DNA from: an uncultured Dorea sp.
Lineage (GTDB): Bacteria; Bacillota; Clostridia; Lachnospirales; Lachnospiraceae
NCBI GenBank assembly: GCA_910584575.1
Contig: CAJUBG010000022.1
Coordinates: 1 to 59,079, forward strand
Length of the DNA: 59,079 nucleotides
Direction: 5' to 3'
Below the pieces are notes generated by a model. It did no database searches, was not told where the DNA came from, and saw nothing but the letters and a program-made list of their open reading frames with translations. The number at the start of each line of letters is the position of its first letter. Position 1 is the stretch's first letter. A program made the translations under genes and the position numbers. Shown here piece by piece: positions 50,227 to 58,270 of the stretch.

Positions 50227-51021
50227 GTGAGGAAAAAAATTAGCTTATTACTCTGTGCTGTGGCTGTCATGCTCTGCTTTACTGCATGTGAGAGCGCCAA
50301 GAAGGGTGAGGATACCGAGTATAATGAAGCGGCTATTGAGCAGACCACAGAGTTTATGATTCAATATTGCACCAATGCCGACGACGCTATGTTGAAAGAA
50401 TTCCGGAATATGAAAGAGCTTAATCTGGAGTTCCAGTTGATGCAGTCAGGGATTCCGATTACGGCAGAGAGCTTTCTTGGTGCATTGAATGCATGGGAAG
50501 CGGCAGAGGAGGAATGTGGAGAGTATAAAAGCCACGGTGATTTTACTTCGGAGATTACCAACGAAGGATATAAGCTCTCTGCACACGCCAAGTTTGCGGA
50601 CAGGGAAGCGACGATTAGCTTTATCTTTGACGATGAGTCTTATATGGAGACGATGACGGTTGACGCCAAGTATTCCATGGGAGAGATTCTCGCAAAAGCA
50701 GGGATGAATACGATCCTTGGAATGGGAACCGTGTTCGTGGTACTGATTTTTATTTCTTTTTTGATTGCTCAGTTCAAGGTCATCCCGACCCTGTTTGGCC
50801 CTAAGAAGAAAGAAGAACCGGCAAGCGCGCCGGCTGTGAGTGCGCCTGCAAGCGTTCCGGAAACAGCCATGGCGCAGGAGACGGACGATACGGAGTTGAT
50901 TGCTGTAATTGCGGCGGCGATTGCGGCGGCCAGGGAAGAAGCAGGCATGGACGAAGCTAGTGCTGGTGGTTTCTTTGTGAGAAGCATCAGGCGCCGTCCG
51001 GCAAATAAATGGAAAGCATAA
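50227..51021 (+). CDS. OadG-like subunit with N-terminal lipoprotein domain
   Basis: A 264-residue protein. It starts with a lipoprotein signal (LLCAVAVMLCFTAC, lipobox Cys about residue 20) and an outer domain of about 130 residues. A membrane helix with the OadG/MmdD hallmark GMGTVFVVLIFISFL follows at about 165-185, then a Pro/Ala linker and a C-terminal AVIAAAIAAAREEAG segment seen in these delta/gamma subunits. OadG normally is a small protein of 80-120 residues, so the outer domain is an addition. The start is GTG, after GAGAGGTGAGG. It would anchor the complex to the pump. Confidence 0.85.
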   Translation: MRKKISLLLCAVAVMLCFTACESAKKGEDTEYNEAAIEQTTEFMIQYCTNADDAMLKEFRNMKELNLEFQLMQSGIPITAESFLGALNAWEAAEEECGEYKSHGDFTSEITNEGYKLSAHAKFADREATISFIFDDESYMETMTVDAKYSMGEILAKAGMNTILGMGTVFVVLIFISFLIAQFKVIPTLFGPKKKEEPASAPAVSAPASVPETAMAQETDDTELIAVIAAAIAAAREEAGMDEASAGGFFVRSIRRRPANKWKA

Positions 51022-51044
51022 CAGAAAAAGGAGGATTTTTTAAA

Positions 51045-51419
51045 ATGAAAAATTATACGATTACAGTAAACGGCAATGTATATGATGTTACGGTAGAAGA
51101 AAACGGCGCGGGCGCGGCACCAACAGCGGCGGCAGCGCCAAGGGCGGCAGCGGCGCCAAAGGCGGCGGCACCGGCCCCGAAAGCAGCGCCGGCGGCAGGC
51201 GCGGGCTCAATCGAGGTGAAGGCAGGCGCGGCAGGAAAGGTATTCAAGATTGAGGCCAATGTAGGACAGAGCGTTAAGAGAGGCGATGCCGTAGTGATCA
51301 TTGAGGCGATGAAGATGGAGATTCCGGTTGTGGCGCCAGAGGATGGAACTGTGGCGAGCATCAATGTGGCAGTTGGAGATGCGATTGAATCAGGCGCCGT
51401 TCTTGCCACATTAAATTAG
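51045..51419 (+). CDS. Biotin carboxyl carrier subunit
   Basis: A 124-residue carrier. The N-terminus MKNYTITVNGNVYDVTVEE is typical of decarboxylase gamma subunits, followed by a long Ala/Pro linker (residues 26-55) and a biotinyl domain with EAMKMEIPV, in which Lys carries biotin. The ATG at 51045 follows AAAGGAGG; an in-frame start at 51009 would overlap the previous gene. It shuttles CO2 between the carboxyltransferases and the membrane subunit. Confidence 0.95.
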   Translation: MKNYTITVNGNVYDVTVEENGAGAAPTAAAAPRAAAAPKAAAPAPKAAPAAGAGSIEVKAGAAGKVFKIEANVGQSVKRGDAVVIIEAMKMEIPVVAPEDGTVASINVAVGDAIESGAVLATLN

Positions 51420-51460
51420 GATAATCTTTATGATTATCTGACACGACTGGAGGTTAAAAG

Positions 51461-52612
51461 ATGGAATATATAACAACGACATTAGGAAACCTCGTGCAGC
51501 AGACGGCATTTTTCAGTCTTACACTGGGCAATCTGGCAATGATTGCGGTTGCATGTTTTTTCCTGTATTTAGCGATCAGGCATGGGTTTGAACCCCTTCT
51601 CCTTGTGCCGATTGCGTTCGGTATGCTTCTGGTGAATATTTTTCCGGATATCATGCTGCATGCGGAGGATGCGGCAAACGGGACGGGCGGCCTTCTTTAC
51701 TACTTCTATATGCTGGATGAGTGGTCGATTCTGCCTTCCCTGATTTTCCTGGGGGTAGGCGCGATGACAGACTTCGGGCCGCTGATTGCCAATCCTAAGA
51801 GCTTTCTTCTGGGTGCGGCGGCACAGTTCGGTATTTTTGCGGCGTATTTGGGAGCCATGGCGATGGGCTTCTCAGACAAGGCGGCGGCGGCAATCTCAAT
51901 TATTGGCGGCGCGGACGGGCCGACTTCGATTTTCCTTGCAGGTAAGCTGTCACAGACGGCGATTATGGGACCAATCGCGGTAGCGGCATATTCTTATATG
52001 TCTCTGGTGCCGATTATCCAGCCTCCGATTATGAAGCTTTTGACCACGGAGAAGGAGCGTAAGATTAAGATGGAGCAGTTAAGGCCGGTTACCAAGCTTG
52101 AGAGAATCCTGTTCCCGATTATTGTTACGATTGTAGTCTGTGTGATTCTTCCTACCACAGCGCCGTTGGTCGGTATGCTGATGCTTGGAAATCTGTTCCG
52201 TGAGTCTGGCGTGGTTAGACAGTTGACGGATACGGCAAGCAATGCGCTGATGTATATCGTAGTTATTTTGCTTGGTACTTCCGTAGGCGCAACCACCAGC
52301 GCCGAGGCATTTTTGAATGCGGATACGATTAAGATTGTCATTCTTGGCCTGGTTGCGTTTATGTTCGGTACAGCGGCAGGAGTCCTGTTCGGCAAGATCA
52401 TGTGTGTCGCTACGGGCGGCAAAGTGAATCCTCTGATTGGTTCTGCCGGCGTATCTGCGGTTCCGATGGCGGCCAGGGTATCCCAGAAGGTTGGCGCGGA
52501 GGCTGATCCGACCAACTTCCTTCTTATGCATGCCATGGGGCCTAATGTAGCCGGAGTTATCGGTACAGCGGTGGCGGCAGGAACGTTTATGGCGATTTTC
52601 GGAGTGATGTAA
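51461..52612 (+). CDS. Na+-translocating decarboxylase beta subunit
   Basis: The membrane pump that decarboxylates carboxybiotin and exports Na+ (OadB/MmdB/GcdB family). The 383-residue protein has about 9-11 helices, the key Asp in IIGGADGPTSIF, GNLFRESGVVRQL, GSAGVSAVPMAARVSQ and NFLLMHAMGPNVAGVIGTA, all hallmarks of the family. TGGAGG lies before the ATG. The Na+ gradient made could power the SSS symporter and MATE proteins in the same window. Confidence 0.96.
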   Translation: MEYITTTLGNLVQQTAFFSLTLGNLAMIAVACFFLYLAIRHGFEPLLLVPIAFGMLLVNIFPDIMLHAEDAANGTGGLLYYFYMLDEWSILPSLIFLGVGAMTDFGPLIANPKSFLLGAAAQFGIFAAYLGAMAMGFSDKAAAAISIIGGADGPTSIFLAGKLSQTAIMGPIAVAAYSYMSLVPIIQPPIMKLLTTEKERKIKMEQLRPVTKLERILFPIIVTIVVCVILPTTAPLVGMLMLGNLFRESGVVRQLTDTASNALMYIVVILLGTSVGATTSAEAFLNADTIKIVILGLVAFMFGTAAGVLFGKIMCVATGGKVNPLIGSAGVSAVPMAARVSQKVGAEADPTNFLLMHAMGPNVAGVIGTAVAAGTFMAIFGVM

Positions 52613-52650
52613 GGTTTAGGAACATCTATTAAAAATATGGAGGATAGAAA

Positions 52651-54060
52651 ATGGCAGAGAAAAAACCAATTAAAATAACAGAAACTATCTTGCGTGACGC
52701 GCACCAGTCTCTGATTGCCACACGTATGACGACTGAGCAGATGCTTCCCATTGTCGAGAAGATGGACAAGGTGGGATACCATTCCGTAGAGTGTTGGGGC
52801 GGTGCGACTTTTGACGCGTCACTTCGTTTCTTAAAGGAGGATCCGTGGGAGAGACTCCGTAAGTTCCGTGACGGCTTTAAGAATACCAAGCTTCAGATGT
52901 TGTTCCGCGGGCAGAACATTCTGGGATACCGTCCCTATGCGGATGATGTGGTAGAATATTTTGTTCAGAAGTCTGTGGCAAACGGAATCGATGTGATTCG
53001 TATCTTTGACTGTCTGAATGATTTAAGAAACCTTCAGACAGCGGTTACTGCGGCGGTAAAGGAGAAGGCGGACGCCCAGGTTGCGTTGTCCTATACGCTT
53101 GGCGACGCTTATACATTGGAATACTGGGTTGATATCGCGAAGAAGATTGAGGATATGGGCGCTACCTCCATCTGTCTTAAGGATATGGCGGGGCTTTTAG
53201 TCCCTTATAAGGCGACGGAGATGATTGAGGCGCTGAAGGAGGCCACCAGCCTTCCGATTCAGCTTCACACCCACTATACCTCCGGTGTCGCTTCCATGAC
53301 ATATTTAAAGGCGGTAGAAGCAGGCGTGGATGTCATTGATACAGCTATGTCACCCTTTGCCCTTGGAACTTCACAGCCTGCCACAGAGGTTATGGTTGAG
53401 ACGTTTAAGGGTACGCCTTATGACACTGGATTTGACCAGGGACTTCTCTCAGAGATTGCAGACCATTTCCGTCCGATTCGCGACGCTGCTCTTGAAAGCG
53501 GACTGTTGAATCCGAAGAATATGGGCGTTAATATCAAGACGCTGCTTTATCAGGTTCCGGGCGGTATGCTTTCTAACCTGACCTCTCAGCTTAAGGAGCA
53601 GAATGCAGAGGACAAGTATTACGAGGTTCTGGAGGAGGTTCCGAGAGTGCGTAAAGACTTAGGAGAGCCGCCTCTCGTTACTCCGTCATCACAGATTGTA
53701 GGTACTCAGGCAGTATTCAATGTATTGATGGGCGAACGCTACAAGATGGCTACGAAGGAGACGAAGGATATCTTAAGCGGTAAGTACGGCGCAACCGTAA
53801 AGCCGTTTGACGAGGAGGTGAAGAAGAAGGTTCTGGGTGAGAATCCGGAGGTTATCACCTGCCGTCCTGCGGACTTGATTCCGGATGAGCTGGATACCCT
53901 GCGCAAGGAGTGCGCTCAGTGGAGCCAGCAGGATGAGGACGTGCTTTCCTATGCGCTGTTCCCGCAGGTTGCAACCGACTTCTTTAAGTACAGGGAGGCT
54001 CAGCAGACGAAGATTGACCAGACCATGGCGGATACGAAGAATGGAAGTTATCCGGTTTAA
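52651..54060 (+). CDS. Oxaloacetate decarboxylase alpha/5S-type carboxyltransferase, without biotin domain
   Basis: A 469-residue TIM-barrel carboxyltransferase like OadA, PycB and transcarboxylase 5S. It has ITETILRDAHQSLIATRM (metal Asp), the RGQNILGYRPYADD segment, ICLKDMAGLL with the active-site Lys, and LHTHYTSG with the metal His pair. It ends before the biotin domain that OadA usually carries; the separate carrier at 51045 supplies it. It would decarboxylate oxaloacetate or carboxylate pyruvate. Together with the first CT gene this allows either a Na+ pump with two entry substrates or a transcarboxylase. Confidence 0.95.
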   Translation: MAEKKPIKITETILRDAHQSLIATRMTTEQMLPIVEKMDKVGYHSVECWGGATFDASLRFLKEDPWERLRKFRDGFKNTKLQMLFRGQNILGYRPYADDVVEYFVQKSVANGIDVIRIFDCLNDLRNLQTAVTAAVKEKADAQVALSYTLGDAYTLEYWVDIAKKIEDMGATSICLKDMAGLLVPYKATEMIEALKEATSLPIQLHTHYTSGVASMTYLKAVEAGVDVIDTAMSPFALGTSQPATEVMVETFKGTPYDTGFDQGLLSEIADHFRPIRDAALESGLLNPKNMGVNIKTLLYQVPGGMLSNLTSQLKEQNAEDKYYEVLEEVPRVRKDLGEPPLVTPSSQIVGTQAVFNVLMGERYKMATKETKDILSGKYGATVKPFDEEVKKKVLGENPEVITCRPADLIPDELDTLRKECAQWSQQDEDVLSYALFPQVATDFFKYREAQQTKIDQTMADTKNGSYPV

Positions 54061-54081
54061 ATTAAGAATAGAGAGATAGGA

Positions 54082-54107
54082 AAAGGGACTGCTATTGCGG
54101 TCCCTTT
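54082..54107. terminator. Terminator hairpin at the end of the decarboxylase cluster
   Basis: AAAGGGAC (54082-54089) pairs perfectly with GTCCCTTT (54100-54107). The stop codon of the convergent minus-strand gene (54092) lies within it. Confidence 0.65.
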
Positions 54108-55054
54108 CCAAATACTAATTCATAGACTTCTTCGGCTGTTTTGTCCGGATTTTCGGAAATTGCATTGTAGATATGCACAAGCTCGTCCGGTACGGTCTCA
54201 AGCTCGTCGGCAATGACAGACAAGGGCTTATGTTTTGCGTACTTTTTTTGGATCAGTGAAATGCGTTCTGTCATTCTTGCCGTTTTTTCTTTTTTTACAG
54301 TTTCTTTTACAGCTTGTTGAACAGCCTTATCCGTCTCCTCCTTAAGCTTCTTATCAAACTTTTCCTGTACGATTTCCATAAAAATATCGCCCATACCGTT
54401 TACCTCCTCAAATGTTTTCTGATTTGCGCGCATAATCGTATCTATCACAGAGCGATACAGATTATTATCCGTGTGTCCCAGATAATCTTCAATCAGCCTC
54501 TTTGCATTTTCCGTCCTGTTAAGCTTATTGGTCAGGCTTCTAAGCCACAGATTCTCTGTCTCGGATAATTGACGGGTTACGATGATCTGAATCGGGATGA
54601 TATCCCCCTCCACATGATAGATTCCTGGTTCAGCCACCCGTACCTGATACTTCTTCACGGTTCTCAGATGTCGAATCAGTTCTCGCGGGTATCTCTCCGA
54701 CACAAAGGTAATGGTCAGGTCTGTCGCTAAGATACTGTCCACATATGGCACATCCGCCTTGTAAAAGCAGGCATATCCGTAGACCTTGTAGAAGTCGTCG
54801 ATGCTCAGAGAGTCACTGGGACTTTTGTATTCAACAATGTTGTGTTTCCTGAATATTCTTCCTATGTTCTTCTTTACGGGCCTGTCCGTATTCTTCTTAA
54901 TGATTAGCACGTCGATTTCCATCGGCTTTTTTCCTAAGTGGTGTTCGTTTTCAAAAATCAGATTGTCTGCATCGTCTTTCAGTTCAATCTGAATGTCGGC
55001 ATAAAATGCAGGATGCCAATAGGTTGCCTCGGCTTCAGGCTGGTTTGAATTCAT
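54092..55054 (-). CDS. PD-(D/E)XK-like protein of unknown function
   Basis: A 320-residue protein. The N-terminal part looks like a PD-(D/E)XK nuclease: EIDVLIIKK, then after an insert HNIVEYKSPSD (ExK) and SIDDFYKVYGYACFY. Residues 225-275 are a Lys/Glu-rich helix (KFDKKLKEETDKAVQQAVKETVKKEK), and the tail (TAEEVYELVFG) is short. Similar proteins in Lachnospiraceae are often given misleading enzyme names and resemble Rpn/transposase-type nucleases. GGAGG precedes the ATG. Function is unknown. Confidence 0.7.
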   Translation of the reverse strand: MNSNQPEAEATYWHPAFYADIQIELKDDADNLIFENEHHLGKKPMEIDVLIIKKNTDRPVKKNIGRIFRKHNIVEYKSPSDSLSIDDFYKVYGYACFYKADVPYVDSILATDLTITFVSERYPRELIRHLRTVKKYQVRVAEPGIYHVEGDIIPIQIIVTRQLSETENLWLRSLTNKLNRTENAKRLIEDYLGHTDNNLYRSVIDTIMRANQKTFEEVNGMGDIFMEIVQEKFDKKLKEETDKAVQQAVKETVKKEKTARMTERISLIQKKYAKHKPLSVIADELETVPDELVHIYNAISENPDKTAEEVYELVFGKGPQ

Positions 55055-55055
55055 G

Positions 55056-55112
55056 GAAAACCTCCTTATTTATTTGTGGATAGGAGATTTTCACTTTTTC
55101 AGAAAACCTCCT
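55056..55112. repeat. Imperfect direct repeat upstream of the PD-(D/E)XK-like gene
   Basis: GAAAACCTCCT occurs at 55056-55066 and 55102-55112, each followed by a similar T-rich/GTGGATA stretch. The ribosome-binding region seems duplicated with a 46-base offset. The rest of the 347-base gap 55055-55401 holds only the rpiR promoter and palindrome. Confidence 0.5.
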
Positions 55113-55297
55113 GCTTATGTGGATAAAAGCACGAATTTTCTGAAAGGGCAGAGGATAGGAAGCCCTGCATTGATATGTCATAGATATAGCGGAATCAGAC
55201 ATTCCGATATAAACGATTGATAGAAAATATGCTTTTCTTTATTTTAACATATTGATGCGGGAGAATTCAACATAAAATTCTGTTGTCCAATACTCTC

Positions 55298-55326
55298 TTG
55301 AATGTTTGGGGTTGAGGCTATATAAT
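55298..55326 (+). promoter_or_regulatory. Promoter of the rpiR-flavoprotein operon
   Basis: TTGAAT (55298-55303) and TATAAT (55321-55326) are 17 bases apart. GACAAA-C-TTTGTC at 55360-55372, in the leader, is a perfect 6-bp dyad that could be an RpiR operator. Confidence 0.72.
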
Positions 55327-55401
55327 AGTAAAGGTGTGCCCTTTGGGTATTGCTTAATTGACAAACTTTGTCTGATTATGTAGGAAAGAGGCTTTAATGC
55401 T

Positions 55402-56328
55402 ATGCAAAGCAAGAATGAGTTATTGAAAAAGATAGAGGATGGGTATCCGAAGTTCAGCAAAGGCCAGAGAAAGCTTGCTGACTTTATCAGGAAGGATTAT
55501 GATAAGGCGGCGTTTCTGACGGCGGCTAAGATGGGGGACGAGGTGGGAGTCAGTGAATCTACGGTGGTGCGGTTTGCCATGGCTCTTGGCTATGACGGGT
55601 ATCCGTCCTTCCAGAAGGCTCTTGGGGAGATGGTGAGAACCAAGCTTAATTCCATCCAGCGCATGGAGGTAACCTACGGCAGAATCAGTCAGGGAGAGAT
55701 TCTGGCAACGGTGCTTCATTCGGATATTGAAAAGATTAAACTGACCATGGAGGCAATCGACCAGGAGACCTTTGAGATGGCTGTGGATACGATTCTCAAC
55801 GCCAGAAAGATCTATGTGGTGGGAATCAGAAGCTGCGCGCCCCTTGCCAGTTTTCTCTGCTTTTATCTGAACCTGGTGTGCGATGATGTGGTGGCATTGA
55901 ACACCAGCAGTCCCAGTGAGATTTTCGAGCAGATGCTCAGAATCGACGAGGAGGACGCTATCATTGGAATCAGTTTTCCCAGATATTCCATGCGTACACT
56001 GAAAGCCCTGGAATACGCCAGCAATCGGAAAGCCAAGGTGATAACCCTGACGGACAGCGTCCATTCGCCCATGACCCTGTATTCCTCCTGTAATCTCATT
56101 GCTAGAAGCGATATGGCCTCCATTGTGGATTCTCTGGTTGCGCCCTTAAGCGTGGTAAACGCCCTGGTGGTGGCGCTGTGCATGAGGAAGCAGAAGGAGG
56201 TCATCACAACGCTTGAGACGTTGGAGGAGATATGGGACGAGTACCAGGTGTACAATAAGGACGAGCTGAATATGGTGGGCGAGAAAGTTGAGATGTCCGG
56301 CGCAAAGGAGAGGAGTGCAGATGAGTAA
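55402..56328 (+). CDS. RpiR/MurR family regulator
   Basis: A 308-residue regulator. The N-terminal RpiR helix-turn-helix is MGDEVGVSESTVVRFAMALGYDGYPSFQKAL, and the C-terminal half is a SIS sugar-phosphate-binding domain (IYVVGIRSCAPLASFL; DAIIGISFPRYSMRTLKALEYASN). The ligand would be a phosphosugar. It overlaps the flavoprotein gene by 8 bases, so the pair is cotranscribed; a dyad at 55360-55372 suggests autoregulation. Confidence 0.92.
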   Translation: MQSKNELLKKIEDGYPKFSKGQRKLADFIRKDYDKAAFLTAAKMGDEVGVSESTVVRFAMALGYDGYPSFQKALGEMVRTKLNSIQRMEVTYGRISQGEILATVLHSDIEKIKLTMEAIDQETFEMAVDTILNARKIYVVGIRSCAPLASFLCFYLNLVCDDVVALNTSSPSEIFEQMLRIDEEDAIIGISFPRYSMRTLKALEYASNRKAKVITLTDSVHSPMTLYSSCNLIARSDMASIVDSLVAPLSVVNALVVALCMRKQKEVITTLETLEEIWDEYQVYNKDELNMVGEKVEMSGAKERSADE

Positions 56329-57559
56329 GGTATTGGTGATAGGAGGTGGCGCGGCGGGTATGTTCGCCGCAATTACGGCAGCAAGGAACGGCCATGAGGT
56401 CTGCCTTCTTGAGAAGAATGAAAAATTGGGAAAGAAATTGTTCATCACGGGAAAAGGGAGATGCAATATCACCAATGCCTGCGATATGGACACGCTGTTT
56501 TCCTCTGTAATCAGTAATTCACGCTTCTTGTACAGCAGCTTCTACGGATATACGAACCAGGATGTGATTGAATTTTTTGAAGGACTTGGGGTGCCGACAA
56601 AGACAGAACGGGGAGGAAGGGTATTTCCGGTATCTGACCATTCATCAGATGTGATTCGCGCTATGGAAAAGGAGATGAAGCGGCTTAAGGTTAAGGTCAG
56701 GCTTCATACGGAGGTTGTCCGGATATCCGCCAGGAATGGGAGCTTCTGCCAGGCTCATCTGCCAGGCGGTGAAAAGCTTAAGGCAGATGCCTGTATTGTG
56801 GCCACAGGCGGATTATCCTACCCGACCACCGGCTCTACGGGGGACGGCTTTTGCTTTGCCGTCGAATGTGGGCATACCGTTACTCCCTGTATGCCTGCCC
56901 TTGTGCCGATGGAGGTAAGGGAAAGCTGGGCTTTGGGACTTATGGGGCTTTCCCTTAAAAATGTGTCCGTATCCATTTTCCAGGGAAAGAAGCGGCTTTA
57001 CCAGGAGTTCGGGGAGATGCTGTTTACTCACTATGGAGTCAGCGGACCGTTAATCATCAGCGCCAGCAGCTATGTGGGGCAGAAGCTTTTAGGACAGGAA
57101 TTAAGGCTTGAGATTGATTTAAAGCCTGCCCTCAGTGAAGAACAACTGGATCAGAGGGTGCTAAGAGACTTTGAAGAAAACCGTAACCGCCAGTTTAAAA
57201 ACTCACTTGGAAAATTGTTCCCTTCCAAATTGCTCTCGGTTATGGTAGAATTAAGCGGGATTGATCCTGAGAAAAAGGTCAATGTCATTTCAAAGGAGGA
57301 ACGGTTAAACTTTGTACATCTGATCAAGCATCTGACCATAACCCTTTCGGGGCTTCGGGATTACGATGAGGCAATCATCACACGGGGAGGCGTTAAGACG
57401 AAGGAGGTAGAGCCGGGTACGATGGAATCAAAGTTGGTTAAGGGACTGTATTTCGCAGGAGAAGTGCTGGACTTAGACGCGCTGACAGGTGGCTTCAACC
57501 TGCAGATTGCCTGGTCTACGGGGTATGCGGCGGGGAGCAGTATACCTTTTAACGAATAA
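56321..57559 (+). CDS. HI0933/BaiN-type NAD(P)/FAD-dependent oxidoreductase
   Basis: A 412-residue flavoprotein. The FAD-binding motif VLVIGGGAAGMFAAITAARNG begins the protein; KKLFITGKGRCNITNAC and CIVATGGLSYPTTGSTGDGF are family hallmarks, and the end has GLYFAGEVLDLDALTGGFNLQIAWSTG. Relatives include HI0933 and BaiN, the latter reported in bile acid dehydroxylation by Clostridium scindens; most members have no known reaction. The ATG at 56321 follows GGAGAGGAG. It is coupled to rpiR and precedes cmk and ispH, an order common in Clostridia, so a housekeeping role is likely. Confidence 0.9.
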   Translation: MSKVLVIGGGAAGMFAAITAARNGHEVCLLEKNEKLGKKLFITGKGRCNITNACDMDTLFSSVISNSRFLYSSFYGYTNQDVIEFFEGLGVPTKTERGGRVFPVSDHSSDVIRAMEKEMKRLKVKVRLHTEVVRISARNGSFCQAHLPGGEKLKADACIVATGGLSYPTTGSTGDGFCFAVECGHTVTPCMPALVPMEVRESWALGLMGLSLKNVSVSIFQGKKRLYQEFGEMLFTHYGVSGPLIISASSYVGQKLLGQELRLEIDLKPALSEEQLDQRVLRDFEENRNRQFKNSLGKLFPSKLLSVMVELSGIDPEKKVNVISKEERLNFVHLIKHLTITLSGLRDYDEAIITRGGVKTKEVEPGTMESKLVKGLYFAGEVLDLDALTGGFNLQIAWSTGYAAGSSIPFNE

Positions 57560-57590
57560 TCAGACGATATGTCAGAAGGAGAACAAAAAG

Positions 57591-58247
57591 ATGGGATACA
57601 ATGTAGCGATAGACGGGCCGGCCGGCGCGGGAAAGAGTACCATTGCCAAGCTGGTGGCAGAAAAAAAGGGATATATCTATGTAGACACAGGCGCCATGTA
57701 CCGCGGTCTTGCCATACATTTCCTGGACAGGGGGATTAAGGCAGAGGAGACGGAAAAGGTGATTGAAGCCTGCAAGGATGCAGATGTAAGAATCTGCTAT
57801 GAAGGCGGTATGCAGCAGGTCTATTTAAACGGCATGAACATTACCGGAAGGCTTCGTGACGAGGCTGTGGGGCGGATGACTTCAAAGTGCTCCGTGATTC
57901 CACAAGTCCGTGAGAAACTTTTGGACCTCCAAAGAGAGCTTGCCAGAACAAATGATGTGATTATGGACGGGAGGGATATCGGAACCTGCGTGCTTCCCTG
58001 CGCAGATGTGAAGATTTATCTGACCGCAAGCGTAGAGACACGCGCAAGACGCCGCTACGACGAACTTAAGGCAAAAGGGGAGGTCTGTGATTTTGACGAG
58101 ATCGCAAAGGATATCAAGGAACGGGATGAACGGGACATGAACCGTGCCACAGCGCCCCTTAAGCAGGCTGCGGACGCTGTTTTGGTAGACAGCTCGGATA
58201 TGACGATTGAGGAAGTGGTAAATACAATCGCAGGACTGTGCAGATAA
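57591..58247 (+). CDS. cmk: Cytidylate kinase
   Basis: CMK phosphorylates CMP and dCMP. The 218-residue protein has the P-loop IDGPAGAGKSTIAKLVAE, VDTGAMYRGLA, the conserved MDGRDIGTCVLP and the late RDERDMNRATAPLK (NMP-binding and lid Arg residues). AGAAGGAG precedes the ATG. It is 24 bases before ispH, the usual Clostridia order cmk-ispH(-rpsA). Confidence 0.96.
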   Translation: MGYNVAIDGPAGAGKSTIAKLVAEKKGYIYVDTGAMYRGLAIHFLDRGIKAEETEKVIEACKDADVRICYEGGMQQVYLNGMNITGRLRDEAVGRMTSKCSVIPQVREKLLDLQRELARTNDVIMDGRDIGTCVLPCADVKIYLTASVETRARRRYDELKAKGEVCDFDEIAKDIKERDERDMNRATAPLKQAADAVLVDSSDMTIEEVVNTIAGLCR

Positions 58248-58270
58248 AAACTACCGTGAAGGAGACAAGC

